Assembly (NCBI GenBank): GCA_027314025.1
Contig: DAHVCP010000015.1
Coordinates: 1 to 45,979, forward strand
Direction: 5' to 3'
Origin: Acidobacteriota bacterium
Lineage (GTDB): Bacteria; Acidobacteriota; Terriglobia; Terriglobales; SCQP01
Length of the DNA: 45,979 nucleotides
The number at the start of each line of letters is the position of its first letter. Within the stretch, counting starts at the first letter, position 1. Of the stretch, positions 8,639 to 18,437 are shown one piece after another. A program made the position numbers and the translations under genes. The notes below the pieces were generated by a model, which saw only the letters and a program-made list of their open reading frames with translations, did not search any database and was not told where the DNA came from.

Positions 8639-11386
8639 TCAGGGCGCGACCGTGAACTGTTGTCGCAGGAGCAAATTGCGCGAGGAAGCGCCGACGAACA
8701 CCCAGCGCTTCCCCGCCGCCAGCCGCCAATGGTTCGCCCCGTCGGCCCAATATTGCAACTGCCGCCGCGGCACGCGGATCGTGACCGATTGCGTCTGACC
8801 GGGGTTCAGGTGCAGGCGCGCAAATCCGGCCAGCGCGCGCACCGCGAACTGCGCCCCGGCGGGCGCGGGTTGCGGCGGGCCTAAATAGACCTGCGGAACG
8901 GCGTCTCCGGCCACCGGACCCGCATTGCGGACAGCAAAGGAAACCGCCAGGCCGCCGCGTGCATCGCGGCGCACGGCCAGGCCGGAGTAGCGGAATCGGG
9001 TGTAGGTGAGACCGAAGCCGAAGGGAAACAGCGGCTGGATCTTCTGTTGGTCAAACCAGCGATAGCCCACGAAGATGCCTTCGCTGAACCGCGTGACGCC
9101 CTTCACGCCGCGCGAGGAACGTTCCGGATGCGCCGGATCGTGGGACACGTATTGGTCCAAGCGCTGGGCCCAGGTAAACGGCAAGCGGCCGCCGGGATCG
9201 GTCTTGCCCAGCAGCACCCGCGCCGTGGCCGGCCCGCCGCCGTCGCCCGGATACCACATCTCCAGCAGCGCCGCCACGTGCGGCAGCCAGGGCAGCGCGT
9301 CGGGCTGGCTGGTGTTCAGCACCACGATGGTGCGAGGATTGACGCGGGCGATGGCGGCAATCAAGCGGTTTTGATCACCCGGCAACTGGTAGGCCGGGAG
9401 GCCCCGCCCCCAGGCGAAGACCACCACGGTGTGGGCCGCCTTCGCCGCCGCCAGCGCGCCGTTCCAATCCGCCTGCCGCTGCCGCGGCGTCATCCAGGCC
9501 AGGCGGATCTGCACCGGCCGCCCCGAGCCGTCAGCGGTTTCCCGCACCGCGATGGGATGCGGCCCGGCGGTTAGGTGCAGGCTGACCCGCACGTTATCCA
9601 AATTGTCGGTCGTGGGCAGCACATTGTCCTGGGCGGCCTGAATGTAGTTGCCGTGGAGCAGAAGATTCGCGGTGCGGCCGGCCAAATGGCCATCCACGCG
9701 GAACTGGGCGGCGCAGGCCATTACCTGCAAATACAGCCAGTAATCGCCCGTGCGCGGAATGCGCAGCACCCCGCTCCATTGCCGCTTGGTCCCCGCGGGC
9801 AGCGGGTGGCCGTCGCGCTGGGTGAAGTTGATCTGCGCGTCGCGAACCGCCGGTCCGGAACCCCCGCGCCGCAGGCCAGGATGTCCGCCGGAGGACAAAT
9901 AGCGGCCCGGGATCGGATGGCCGGTCATATCATCGGCCACGGACAGGGTGACGTGGCGGCCGGCGACTCCGCGCGTCTCTTGCAGCAACGCCGCATACGG
10001 GCTCAGATCACGGCTGGGAAAGCCGAGGGCCTTTTCCCCCGATTCCCCGATGGTGACGGTCTGCGCCGCGCCGGGACCGATCAGGGCCAAGGAATGCAAG
10101 TCGGCGGCGGTCAGGGGCAGGGCGTGACCGCGATTTTTCAGCAGCACGGCCGCTTCCTCCGCCACGGCTTCCACCGCGCGAACGTCACGGCCAAACGGCA
10201 CGGCCGACACCGCCCACGGCGCCTTGCCGCGCAGGTATCCGAAACGGTCCATCGCCATCAGGATGCGCCGCGCCGCCGCGGTGATCTGCGCGGGGGTGAC
10301 GGTCTTGTTCTTCACCGCGGCCAGCATCCCCTCCGGCGGCGCCATCTTGCCAAATCCGGCGAAGCCGGCCGCGGGCGGCTCCTCGGGAATGTGGCTGGAA
10401 AAGAACATGGCCTTCACATTCAGCCGGTGCGCCGGCGCCGCCGCCGGGCGCGCGCAGAAATAGCAGGGCAGAAATGGAATCATCGAGCCCGGCATTTCCA
10501 GATCGAGCCCGCGGGCCAAGAAGTCGGTGGCGTGCGTCGCGCCCCAATCCGACATCACGTAGCCGCGAAAGCCGATCTCCTGCTTCAGCACCCCGCGCAG
10601 GGTGGCCGCGTTGCCGCAGGCATAGGCGCCATTGACCTGGTTGTAGGAGCACATGACCGCGGCGACGCCGGCCCGCACCGCGTAGGCGAAGGGCTCGGCA
10701 TAAATTTGGTGCAGCGCCTGTTGCCCGACGATGACATCGCCGCCGCCGTTGTAGGCGAGGAAGTGCTTGGCGGTCGCCATCACTCCCTGGCTCTGGATGC
10801 CGCGGATGACGCCGGCGCCGATTTCCCCGGACAAAAGCGGATCCTCGCCATAGGTGTTGTAGGCCCGGGCCCAGGTGGGATCGCGAAAGATATTCAGGAA
10901 CGGCTGAAGGGCCACGGCGATGCCCAGCGCGCGGGCATCCCGGCCGATCACCCGCCCTTCGCGCCGCGCGGCGGCGGCGCTGAAGGTCGCCGCCACGCCC
11001 ATGGTCGCGACGGGGGCGGTCGAGCGGTGGCGCGTCAGCACCCCCGGCGGCCCGTCCGCCATGCGCATGGGAGGAATGCCCAGCTTGCGGTTCCCCGCCC
11101 AGTAGCCCGCCTGGCCCTGATACTGCGCCGGGTCGGGCGCCGAGCCATGCACCAGGCGAATTTTTTCCGCCAGCGTCATGCGCGCCAGTATCGCGTTCAC
11201 CTTGGCCGCGCCATGCGGGGCCGGGCCGGCATGACAACCCGCGGCCGTAACGGTCACCAGCGCCAACAGGCCGACAGCCGCCAGCGCGGCGGGGGAGCGG
11301 CGCAGCCGGTGCGATGGCGATGAAAACCGGCGCCTGGCGGGACGGCGGTTCGGGCGGAGTGACGGGCGGAGTGAGGTATGTAACAT
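8639..11386 (-). CDS. Glycoside hydrolase family 3 beta-glycosidase, lipoprotein with PA14 insert
   Basis: Predicted exported beta-glucosidase or beta-xylosidase of 915 residues. The N-terminus is long and Arg-rich, followed by a hydrophobic stretch and lipobox 'TVTAAGC' (Cys about 51). GH3 N-domain motifs include 'LGIPPMRMADGPPGV', 'KHFLAYN' and the nucleophile Asp in 'YVMSDWGATH' (about D280). The second GH3 domain is interrupted by a PA14-like insert ('WSGVLRIPRTGDYWLYLQV') and resumes at 'VVVFAWGRGLPAYQLPGDQN'. An Fn3-like C-terminal domain ends the chain ('FPFGFGLTYTRFRYSGL' precedes it). The ATG at 11386 is preferred, but an in-frame GTG at 11413 is possible and neither has a strong ribosome binding site. 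It is divergent from the S55-like gene. Substrate is not predictable from sequence alone. Confidence 0.92.
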   Translation of the reverse strand: MLHTSLRPSLRPNRRPARRRFSSPSHRLRRSPAALAAVGLLALVTVTAAGCHAGPAPHGAAKVNAILARMTLAEKIRLVHGSAPDPAQYQGQAGYWAGNRKLGIPPMRMADGPPGVLTRHRSTAPVATMGVAATFSAAAARREGRVIGRDARALGIAVALQPFLNIFRDPTWARAYNTYGEDPLLSGEIGAGVIRGIQSQGVMATAKHFLAYNGGGDVIVGQQALHQIYAEPFAYAVRAGVAAVMCSYNQVNGAYACGNAATLRGVLKQEIGFRGYVMSDWGATHATDFLARGLDLEMPGSMIPFLPCYFCARPAAAPAHRLNVKAMFFSSHIPEEPPAAGFAGFGKMAPPEGMLAAVKNKTVTPAQITAAARRILMAMDRFGYLRGKAPWAVSAVPFGRDVRAVEAVAEEAAVLLKNRGHALPLTAADLHSLALIGPGAAQTVTIGESGEKALGFPSRDLSPYAALLQETRGVAGRHVTLSVADDMTGHPIPGRYLSSGGHPGLRRGGSGPAVRDAQINFTQRDGHPLPAGTKRQWSGVLRIPRTGDYWLYLQVMACAAQFRVDGHLAGRTANLLLHGNYIQAAQDNVLPTTDNLDNVRVSLHLTAGPHPIAVRETADGSGRPVQIRLAWMTPRQRQADWNGALAAAKAAHTVVVFAWGRGLPAYQLPGDQNRLIAAIARVNPRTIVVLNTSQPDALPWLPHVAALLEMWYPGDGGGPATARVLLGKTDPGGRLPFTWAQRLDQYVSHDPAHPERSSRGVKGVTRFSEGIFVGYRWFDQQKIQPLFPFGFGLTYTRFRYSGLAVRRDARGGLAVSFAVRNAGPVAGDAVPQVYLGPPQPAPAGAQFAVRALAGFARLHLNPGQTQSVTIRVPRRQLQYWADGANHWRLAAGKRWVFVGASSRNLLLRQQFTVAP

Positions 11387-11513
11387 GGCGTCGACCGCCC
11401 GTAAGCGTGTCACATCGGCAAACCCACTGCAAGCGGCGCATTCTGGGCTGGATGAGCGGAGACAGGAGTGCCTGCGGTGGGCCGCGCCGCTTGCGCCCTG
11501 CGCGCCAGCCGCC

Positions 11514-11519
11514 TACACT
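11514..11519 (+). promoter_or_regulatory. Putative -10 element of the S55-like gene
   Basis: TACACT, 27 bases before the ATG at 11547, in the divergent intergenic region. No convincing -35 box. Confidence 0.3.
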
Positions 11520-11546
11520 GAATCCAAAGCCCGCCCGCTGCGCCCC

Positions 11547-13412
11547 ATGCATCGTCTCCCGAGCCGTTGTTGTCTGCTGCTGGCCTGCCTGGCCGCCAGC
11601 GCTCTGCCCGTTCTCGCCCAACGCCGCCCCACGGCGCCGGTGGGGATTTTCCCCTTGCGGGATGTGCGCGCGGGAATGACGGGCATGGGCAAGACGGTCT
11701 TCTCCGGGACCCAAGTGCAAACCTTTCAGGTCAAGATCCTGGGCGTGGTGCACAACATGGGCCCCAAACAGGCGGTCATCCTCGCGCGCCTCAGCGGCGG
11801 CCCGCTGGCGCAAACCGGCGTGCTGGAAGGCATGAGCGGCAGCCCGGTCTACATTGACGGCAAGCTGGTAGGCGCGGTGGCGCTGGGCTTCCCCTACGCC
11901 AAGACCGCCATCGCGGGCATCACGCCCATCCAGCAGATGCTGGCGCAAGAGGCGCGCGCGACGGCGCAGGCGCGCCACGACGCCTTCGCGGCGGATAGCG
12001 GCGCGCCGCCGCCGGCGGCGACTCTGCGGCTGACGGCCGCGGATGGGAACCTCCGGCTGCTGCACCCCGAGGCGCGGCTGCAACTGGGCCCCGCGCGGGC
12101 GCTGCCGGCGGATATGCAGTTGCCGCAGTTGCACACGCCGCTGGTGCTATCCGGATTCAGCCCGCGCGCCATCGCCCAGTTCGCGCCCCAGTTTCAGGCG
12201 CTGGGATTGGCGCCGATGATGGGGGGCACGGCCGGCGCCGGTTCCGCCACCAACGCTCTGGCCCCGGCGTCGAGCTTGCATCCGGGAGACATGATCAGCG
12301 TGCAGTTGGTTCGGGGGGACTTGGAAGTCGCCGCCGACGGCACGGTCACCTATATCCACGATGGCCACATCTTCGCCTTCGGCCATCGCTTCCTTTCCGC
12401 CGGCGCCACGGCCATGCCCTTCAGCCATGCGCGGGTGGTGGCGCTGATGCCGGGGCTGATGACCTCGTTCAAGATCGCGGTCAGCGGGCGCCGGCTGGGG
12501 GTGATTCGGCAGGACGATTCCCAGGGCGTCTACGGAACCTTCGGCGGCCAGGCGCACATGATTCCGGTGCGGGTCAGCGTGCGGCAAGGCGGAGTCGCGC
12601 AGACCTACCGCTTCGAAATGGTGAACAACCGGTTCCTGACGCCGTTCCTGTTCAACATGGCGCTGGCTTCGACGCTGGACGCCACGCAGCGCAGCGTTGG
12701 CCCGGCGACGCTGCGGCTGCAAGGGGCGATTGACCTGGCGGGGGCGGCGCCGGTGGAGATCCATGACTTGGTGGCGGAAGATATCAATGGGCCGGCATCC
12801 GCCGCCATGAGCGCCGCCGCGCCGCTCAGCTACCTTTACCAGAGCGGGCTGCGCTTTACGATCCGCGGGATTCATCTTTCCGTCACTTCCTCCGACCGCA
12901 ATCGCACGCTGAAGATGGTTGGCCTTTGGGCCAACCGCAGCCAAGTAAAACCCGGCCAATCGCTGACCATCACCGCGCGGCTGCGCGCCGCCGACGGCAG
13001 CATGGTCACGCGGGAGCTGCCGGTGCATGTTCCCGCCAGCCTGCCGCCGGGTCCGCTGAAGATCGCCGCCGGCGCCGGCGAAGCACTGGACCTGATGGAG
13101 ATGCAGCGCCTACAGCAGGGCTTCCGTGCCCGCAACGTGCCGCAATTGGTGGCGGCGATCAACGATCTGCGGCGCAATGACCGGCTGTACCTGCGCGCCA
13201 GCGAGCAACGGCCGGCATTCGTCATCGCCGGGCAGCAGTTCCCCGCCCCGCCGCCTTCGGTGGCGCGCGCCTTGGCCGCCGGCCCTTCGGTGGACAGCGG
13301 CATGGCCGCCAGCCAGGATTCCCCGGTGTACCAGTACGCCAGCCCCGACCTGCCCTTCGTGATCCAAGGGGTGAAGACCATTACCGTGCAGGTGCGCAAG
13401 CCCGACTATTGA
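11547..13412 (+). CDS. SpoIVB-type (S55) peptidase-like secreted protein
   Basis: A 621-residue exported protein with a signal peptide (1-24, cleavage near 'PVLAQ'). The motif 'GVLEGMSGSPVYIDGKLVGA' (91-110) matches the catalytic serine region of SpoIVB peptidase S55. A second S55-like block, 'DGHIFAFGHRFLSAG', lies further on. In SpoIVB the His region comes before the Ser region, whereas here the Ser block comes first, so the arrangement looks permuted. Such proteins are common in Acidobacteria, which do not sporulate, so a role outside sporulation is expected. The C-terminal half is beta-rich and unassigned. The chosen ATG begins a clean signal peptide, while the upstream in-frame start would add 54 residues with no family support. 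The propeller gene follows 43 bases downstream, probably in one operon. Confidence 0.85.
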   Translation: MHRLPSRCCLLLACLAASALPVLAQRRPTAPVGIFPLRDVRAGMTGMGKTVFSGTQVQTFQVKILGVVHNMGPKQAVILARLSGGPLAQTGVLEGMSGSPVYIDGKLVGAVALGFPYAKTAIAGITPIQQMLAQEARATAQARHDAFAADSGAPPPAATLRLTAADGNLRLLHPEARLQLGPARALPADMQLPQLHTPLVLSGFSPRAIAQFAPQFQALGLAPMMGGTAGAGSATNALAPASSLHPGDMISVQLVRGDLEVAADGTVTYIHDGHIFAFGHRFLSAGATAMPFSHARVVALMPGLMTSFKIAVSGRRLGVIRQDDSQGVYGTFGGQAHMIPVRVSVRQGGVAQTYRFEMVNNRFLTPFLFNMALASTLDATQRSVGPATLRLQGAIDLAGAAPVEIHDLVAEDINGPASAAMSAAAPLSYLYQSGLRFTIRGIHLSVTSSDRNRTLKMVGLWANRSQVKPGQSLTITARLRAADGSMVTRELPVHVPASLPPGPLKIAAGAGEALDLMEMQRLQQGFRARNVPQLVAAINDLRRNDRLYLRASEQRPAFVIAGQQFPAPPPSVARALAAGPSVDSGMAASQDSPVYQYASPDLPFVIQGVKTITVQVRKPDY

Positions 13413-13455
13413 GGTGCAGTCCGCGGTTGATTTGAGGCCCGCTTTCGCGGCCGCC

Positions 13456-15684
13456 ATGCTTATGCAACGCAAACACTTTTGGTTTCGCGCCGGCGTGCTC
13501 GCCACGCTGCTGGCCACCGCCCTGCCGCTGGCGGCGGTGAATACGCATTTTTGGCGGCTGGCCTCGCAGCGGTCCTTCGCGCTGGGACGGCTGCGCCACC
13601 TCTCCCTGGGAGCTGAGGGAGAGCTGACCCTTGCGCCGGCCCTGACCGCGGTGCTGCGCACCGGGCAGCCGCTGATTTGGACTGCGGCGGTGGACGCCAA
13701 GGGCAACGTGTATTTGGCCACCGGCAACGCCGGCCAACTCTACCGCCTGACGCCGGCGATGCTGCATTCCCGCCATCCCGTGGCGGCTCGCCAGGCGCTG
13801 TGGTTTACGGCCCAGGAACCGGACATTTTCGCCGTCGCCGCCGGGCCGGACGGCGCCATCTACGCCGCGACTTCGCCCAATGGCAAGATCTACCGCATCG
13901 CCGCCAACGGCCAAAGCCAGGTTTATTTCGATCCACACACGCGTTACATTTGGTCGCTGCGCTTCATCGGGAAGACGCTTTACGCCGGCACCGGCAGCAC
14001 CGGTGAGATCTATCGCATTGTCTCCGGGCCCGACGGACGTGGCATCGGCCACCCGTTCTTCGCCACCGGCGAGCGCCAGGTGATGTCCCTCGCCGCCGCG
14101 CCGGATGGCGACCTTCTGGCGGGCACCGATCCCGGGGGCCTGATTTTCCGCATCACCCCGGCGGGCCGCGGCTTCGTCCTCTACAACGCACCGCTGCGCG
14201 AAATCGCCACGCTGGCGGTGGCGCCGGGAGGGGCGATCTACGCCGCCGCGCAGGGCAACGGCGCGGCGCCCTCGGCCTCCGCGCTGGCGGCCAGCAGCAC
14301 GCAGAACCAACCCATCTCGGCGCCGCGCATGACCGTCATCGCCGAGTCGGCGCAGCGCGCGGCGCAAGGTCCCGGCGGGCTGCCCGGTGGCGGCGGAGCA
14401 CAGGTGACCATCTCCATGGGCCCGGCGCATGTGATTCCCGCCTCCGGGGACTCGGCGCCGCCCGCCGAACCGCCGCATCCCGGCCTGCGCAGCGCCATTT
14501 ACCGCATCGCCGCCGATGGCTCGGTGGCGACGGCTTGGGCGTCGCAACACCAAGACGCCGGCGCTCTCTGGCTGGGGCGGACCGATCCATTGTTCGCCAC
14601 CGACCTGAACGGCCACATCTACCGCCTCGGCGCCAACCGGCAAGCCACGCTGTTGGCGCAAACCGACGAACAGGAAACGACGCGCTTGTTCCCGGCCGAC
14701 GGATTGCTGCTGGCGACCACCAGCAATCTCGGCACGCTCTACCGGCTCTCCAGCTCACCGGCGGCGAAGGGCATCTATCTGTCGCCGATCAAGGACACTG
14801 GCGTGATTTCGCACTGGGGGCATCTGGACTGGCTGGCGGAGCAAGCCGCAACGGGATCGCTGGCGTTCGAAACGCGCAGCGGCAACTCGGCTCAGCCGAA
14901 CGGCACCTGGAGCCCGTGGTCGGCGCCGTTGACGCATCCCGGCGAGCCCATCGCCAGCCCGCCGGCGCGCTACATTCAATGGCGGGCGATTTTTCATCGC
15001 CGTGCCGGCGCCGGGCCGCGGTTGGAATCGGTGACGGTGCCCTACTTGCCCGGCAATCGCGCCCCGGTCATTGGCAGCATCCACGCGCTGACGGCGGCCA
15101 GCCAGCCCCCCAGCCTGGCCGACAACGCCAAGACCCATTTGGACGGCATCAAGCTCAACTGGCAAGCCCACGATCCCGACGGCGATCCGCTCACCTACGA
15201 CGTGTGGTTCCAAATCGAGGGCGAAACGGCATGGACGCCGCTGCGGCGCGATCTGCACGTCAGTCACCTCGATATCGCTCCGGGCCGCTTGCCCGACGGG
15301 ACCTACAAGTTCAAGGTCACCGCCAGCGACGCCGACGCCAATCCGCCGGGCATGGCGAAAACGGCGACCATCATCAGCGCGCCGGCCACCATGGACACCG
15401 CGCCGCCGACCGTGCGGCTGGTATCCTCCCACGCCGGCGCCAAAGGCGCGGTGGCGCATTTCACCGCCACGGACGCGGTCGCGGCGCTCAGCCAGGCGGA
15501 GTACGCCGTGGATGGCGGCCATTGGCGGCAGCTCTACGCCGACAGCGGCATCATTGATTCGCGGCGGGAGAACTTTACCATTCGGACGCCACATCTGGCG
15601 CCGGGGCAGCATGTGCTGATGCTGCGGGTCTATGATCGCGGCGGCAATCGCGGCAGCGCGGCGGCCGTGGTCACCGTCCACTAA
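13456..15684 (+). CDS. Secreted beta-propeller protein with C-terminal Ig/Fn3-like domains
   Basis: A 742-residue protein with a signal peptide ('MLMQRKHFWFRAGVLATLLA' onward, cleavage near 'PLAAVNT'). The middle holds repeated propeller-blade motifs such as 'DAKGNVYLATGNAGQLYRL', 'GPDGAIYAATSPNGKIYRI' and 'APDGDLLAGTDPGGLIFRI', spaced about 50-60 residues apart. The C-terminal third has Fn3/Ig-like sequence ('WQAHDPDGDPLTYDVWFQI', 'DGTYKFKVTASDADANPPG'). I see no catalytic motif, and a binding or scaffold role in the periplasm or at the surface is inferred. An in-frame GTG at 13414 exists, but the ATG at 13456 gives the proper signal peptide. Co-directional and close to the S55-like gene. 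Confidence 0.8.
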   Translation: MLMQRKHFWFRAGVLATLLATALPLAAVNTHFWRLASQRSFALGRLRHLSLGAEGELTLAPALTAVLRTGQPLIWTAAVDAKGNVYLATGNAGQLYRLTPAMLHSRHPVAARQALWFTAQEPDIFAVAAGPDGAIYAATSPNGKIYRIAANGQSQVYFDPHTRYIWSLRFIGKTLYAGTGSTGEIYRIVSGPDGRGIGHPFFATGERQVMSLAAAPDGDLLAGTDPGGLIFRITPAGRGFVLYNAPLREIATLAVAPGGAIYAAAQGNGAAPSASALAASSTQNQPISAPRMTVIAESAQRAAQGPGGLPGGGGAQVTISMGPAHVIPASGDSAPPAEPPHPGLRSAIYRIAADGSVATAWASQHQDAGALWLGRTDPLFATDLNGHIYRLGANRQATLLAQTDEQETTRLFPADGLLLATTSNLGTLYRLSSSPAAKGIYLSPIKDTGVISHWGHLDWLAEQAATGSLAFETRSGNSAQPNGTWSPWSAPLTHPGEPIASPPARYIQWRAIFHRRAGAGPRLESVTVPYLPGNRAPVIGSIHALTAASQPPSLADNAKTHLDGIKLNWQAHDPDGDPLTYDVWFQIEGETAWTPLRRDLHVSHLDIAPGRLPDGTYKFKVTASDADANPPGMAKTATIISAPATMDTAPPTVRLVSSHAGAKGAVAHFTATDAVAALSQAEYAVDGGHWRQLYADSGIIDSRRENFTIRTPHLAPGQHVLMLRVYDRGGNRGSAAAVVTVH

Positions 15685-15848
15685 GGCGGCTCACCCGCCC
15701 GATTTGGCCTGCCGGCTTGGCCGGGCGGAGGACGGACCGAGGTTCGGGTTGCGGCATCGCTGCCCTTCGGCCCAGCCCCCGGAAGGCGGGTCCCCGCCGA
15801 GGCAACGCCTCCGGGCGCCGGACGGGCCAAGCCCGCCCCATCGGGCCC

Positions 15849-15854
15849 TATAAT
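15849..15854 (+). promoter_or_regulatory. Putative -10 element of the DUF3037 gene
   Basis: Perfect TATAAT ending 7 bases before the ATG at 15862. The competing ATG at 15853 overlaps the hexamer itself, which is why the downstream ATG is chosen. Confidence 0.6.
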
Positions 15855-15861
15855 GAGGCGC

Positions 15862-16683
15862 ATGGCGGAGGCAGTCCGCGCCTGCGAATACGCGCTGATT
15901 CGGGTATATCCGGATCCCATTCGCAAGGAGTTTCTGAATATTGGCGTCTGCCTGTTCGACCGCGTCGGCGGCTTCGCCGAAGTTCGCGTGGTGGACAACT
16001 TCCGCCGCCTGCGCTGCCTCTTCCCTGCCTTTGATTTTGCGGTGCTGCGCGGCTTGGAACACGACCTGCGCTCGGTGCTGCGGGGCCGGCAAGGCGCTTT
16101 CGATCCCGACCACTTGTTCTACCTGGCGGGGGAGACCTTCGCGCAGTCGCTGGAGCTGAGCCCGCGCCACGGATTGCTGACCGCCGACCCGGCGCAGGCG
16201 CTGGCGGACTTGTTCGCGCGCTACGTCGCCAACCCGCCGGCGGCGCCGGGCACGGAGCGTCGCGCCTGGTCGGTCCGCCGCGGCATCCTGGCCGAGTTGC
16301 GGAACGCCTTCGCCGAAGAGGGCATTTTGGGAGCCGACAAGCTGCACCAGCGAGTGCTGCCGGCATCATTCGGCGCCGGCCCGGATCCTTATCGCTTCGA
16401 TTTCCATTACCGGCCCAATGGCGTTCACAACCTGATCCAGGCGTTGGACCTGGAAGACGACACCCGCGGCGTGCGGGTGCTGAGCTCGACGGTGGGGAGC
16501 TTGCGCGACGAAGTTGGCCGCAAGGGATTGGGACTTGCCGCTATCGCCGTGCACTCCGGCGCGGAAGACGGCGGGCTGGCCGGCTACCACAAGGAAATTC
16601 TGGCCGCCGCCCGCATCGGCCTGCATCCCGTGACCGCCGCCGGCGAACTCGCCGCCCACATCCGCGCCGAACTGCGGCTGTAG
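15862..16683 (+). CDS. DUF3037 family protein
   Basis: A 273-residue cytosolic protein whose opening 'YALIRVYPDPIRKEFLNIGV' (10-29) followed by 'CLFD' is the hallmark of DUF3037. Function is unknown; family members are often small proteins encoded next to HipA-like genes, but no such partner is present here. The later segment 'YRFDFHYRPNGVHNLIQALD' is a second conserved-looking block. The start is set by the -10 hexamer 7 bases upstream, suggesting a leaderless mRNA. It lies 90 bases before gcvT in the same direction and may or may not be co-transcribed. Confidence 0.85.
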   Translation: MAEAVRACEYALIRVYPDPIRKEFLNIGVCLFDRVGGFAEVRVVDNFRRLRCLFPAFDFAVLRGLEHDLRSVLRGRQGAFDPDHLFYLAGETFAQSLELSPRHGLLTADPAQALADLFARYVANPPAAPGTERRAWSVRRGILAELRNAFAEEGILGADKLHQRVLPASFGAGPDPYRFDFHYRPNGVHNLIQALDLEDDTRGVRVLSSTVGSLRDEVGRKGLGLAAIAVHSGAEDGGLAGYHKEILAAARIGLHPVTAAGELAAHIRAELRL

Positions 16684-16773
16684 GCCGGCGCGCCCGCCCC
16701 GCCGCGCCGCGCACGGGGTGCCGGGAGCCGCGCCGCATGTTACCTTATTGGTTCCGCGCCTCCCGGAGCCGCT

Positions 16774-17931
16774 TTGACCGCCCCCGCCGCCCACTTGCAG
16801 CAGACCGCCTTGAACTCCGTCCACCGCCGCATGGGCGCGCGCATGGTGCCTTTCGGCGGCTGGGACATGCCGGTGGAATACAGCGGCGTTATCCCCGAGC
16901 ACCTGGCGGTGCGGCGCGCCGCCGGGCTGTTTGACGTCAGCCACATGGGAGAGCTGGATATACGCGGCCCGCAGGCGCTGGATTTGGTGCAATGGGTGTG
17001 CTGCAACGACGCCAACCGGCTGGCCATCGGGCAGGCGCAGTATAGCGGGCTGATGACCGAACACGGGGCCTTCGTGGATGACTTGTTGGTCCACAAACTG
17101 GCGAACGACCATTACTGGCTGGTGGTGAACGCCGCCAACACCGACGCCGATTGCGCCCACATCCAGGCGCACAATCGCTTCGATGCCCAGGTCACGAACG
17201 CCAGCGCCCGCTACGCGCAACTGGCGCTGCAAGGGCCGCGGGCGCTGGAGATTCTTCAGCCGCTGACGGCGACGCCGCTGGCGGCGATTCAATATTACTG
17301 GTTCGCGCATGGCCAGGTGCTGGGCGTGGACGCCATCATCGCCCGCACCGGCTACACCGGCGAAGACGGCTTCGAATTGTATTTCAATCCGCGGCACGCC
17401 GAGCGGCTATGGACGGCGATTCTCGCCGCGGGAGAGGGGGCCGGCCCGATCGCCTGCGGCTTGGGAGCGCGCAACACGCTGCGCCTGGAAGCGGGCATGG
17501 CGTTGTATGGGCATGAAATTGACGCCGCCACCACGCCCTGGGAGGCGAATCTGGGCTGGATTTGCAAGATGAGCAAGCCGGGATTTCTCGGCCAGGAGCG
17601 TCTGGAGGCGGCCAAAGCAAACCCTCCGGCGCGGCGGCTGGTGGGGTTCGAGATGACGGAGCCGGGCATCGCCCGCGACGGCTATCCGATCCTCGGCGGC
17701 GGCGACGGGAGCCCGGACGCGGCGGCGATTGGACGGGTGACCAGCGGTTCGCCGGCGCCATTTTTGGGCAAGAACATCGGCATGGCCTACGTGCCCCCCA
17801 CGGCGGCGCAACCGGGGACACAATTAAAGATTGGCATCCGCCAGCGCACCGTCGCGGCGGTGGTGACGCCATTGCCGTTTTATCGCCGCGGCAAAGGCGG
17901 CGGCACGGCGGCGCGACCGGCGGGACGATGA
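16774..17931 (+). CDS. gcvT: Glycine cleavage system T protein (aminomethyltransferase)
   Basis: Transfers the methylene group from the aminomethyl-lipoyl arm of GcvH to tetrahydrofolate, releasing ammonia. The 385-residue protein shows family motifs 'MVPFGGWDMPVEYSGV', 'GLFDVSHMGEL', 'RTGYTGEDGFELYF' and 'GLGARNTLRLEAGMALYGHE'. The start is a TTG at 16774 with GGAG six bases upstream. The C-terminus carries a short Gly/Arg-rich tail after the usual end. First gene of gcvT-gcvH-gcvPA-gcvPB. No glycine riboswitch was recognised in the short upstream region. Confidence 0.96.
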   Translation: MTAPAAHLQQTALNSVHRRMGARMVPFGGWDMPVEYSGVIPEHLAVRRAAGLFDVSHMGELDIRGPQALDLVQWVCCNDANRLAIGQAQYSGLMTEHGAFVDDLLVHKLANDHYWLVVNAANTDADCAHIQAHNRFDAQVTNASARYAQLALQGPRALEILQPLTATPLAAIQYYWFAHGQVLGVDAIIARTGYTGEDGFELYFNPRHAERLWTAILAAGEGAGPIACGLGARNTLRLEAGMALYGHEIDAATTPWEANLGWICKMSKPGFLGQERLEAAKANPPARRLVGFEMTEPGIARDGYPILGGGDGSPDAAAIGRVTSGSPAPFLGKNIGMAYVPPTAAQPGTQLKIGIRQRTVAAVVTPLPFYRRGKGGGTAARPAGR

Positions 17932-18004
17932 GTCTCCCGCCGGAGCGGCCCGCGACGCGGAGATTTCGCCGCCGCTCTCGGCGGCAATAGAGCCCGCCGC
18001 CGGG

Positions 18005-18010
18005 TACAAT
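18005..18010 (+). promoter_or_regulatory. Possible internal -10 element before gcvH
   Basis: TACAAT, 31 bases before the gcvH ATG, which also has a good ribosome binding site (GGAAGGA). It may give the H and P genes an additional promoter within the operon. Confidence 0.35.
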
Positions 18011-18041
18011 GCAACTCCGGCGGCAACGGGAAGGAAGGACC

Positions 18042-18437
18042 ATGGCCAGCTATCCAAGCCAATACCGATACACCAAGGAACATGAGTGGATCTCCGCCGA
18101 GGGCGGCCGCGGCACGGTCGGCATCACCGATTATGCGCAGCAGCAGCTCGGCGACGTGGTCTACGTCGAGATGCCCAAGACCGGCGCCGAGGTGAAAAGC
18201 GCTCAAGCCTTCGGCACGGTGGAATCGGTGAAGGCGGTATCGGAGATATTTTCCCCGGTCAGCGGCACGGTCGAGGAAGTGAACCCCGACTTGACCGCCG
18301 CGCCGGAATTGATCAACCAGGATCCGCACCGCCGGGGCTGGCTGGTGAAGGTCCAACTGGCGAACCCGGCGGAGCTGGATTCGCTGATGTCGGCGGCGGA
18401 ATATGAGCAGTTCATCGCCGCCCAGCGCCACGACTAA
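18042..18437 (+). CDS. gcvH: Glycine cleavage system H protein
   Basis: Lipoyl carrier that shuttles the aminomethyl group between the P and T proteins. The 131-residue length is normal. Motifs are '[11 protein letters not shown]' and '[19 protein letters not shown]', with the lipoylated Lys64 in '[11 protein letters not shown]'. GGAAGGA a few bases before the ATG fixes the start. Its 3' end overlaps the chosen gcvPA start by 35 bases. Confidence 0.97.
   Translation: MASYPSQYRYTKEHEWISAEGGRGTVGITDYAQQQLGDVVYVEMPKTGAEVKSAQAFGTVESVKAVSEIFSPVSGTVEEVNPDLTAAPELINQDPHRRGWLVKVQLANPAELDSLMSAAEYEQFIAAQRHD

Noticed and set aside
10185-12134. 649-codon minus-strand frame across the GH3 and S55-like genes
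   Set aside because: It overlaps two well-supported genes on different strands, and its residues are the out-of-frame reading of GH3 motifs.
16684-16773. Glycine riboswitch before gcvT
   Set aside because: The 90-base gap is too short and I could not find the paired aptamer core.
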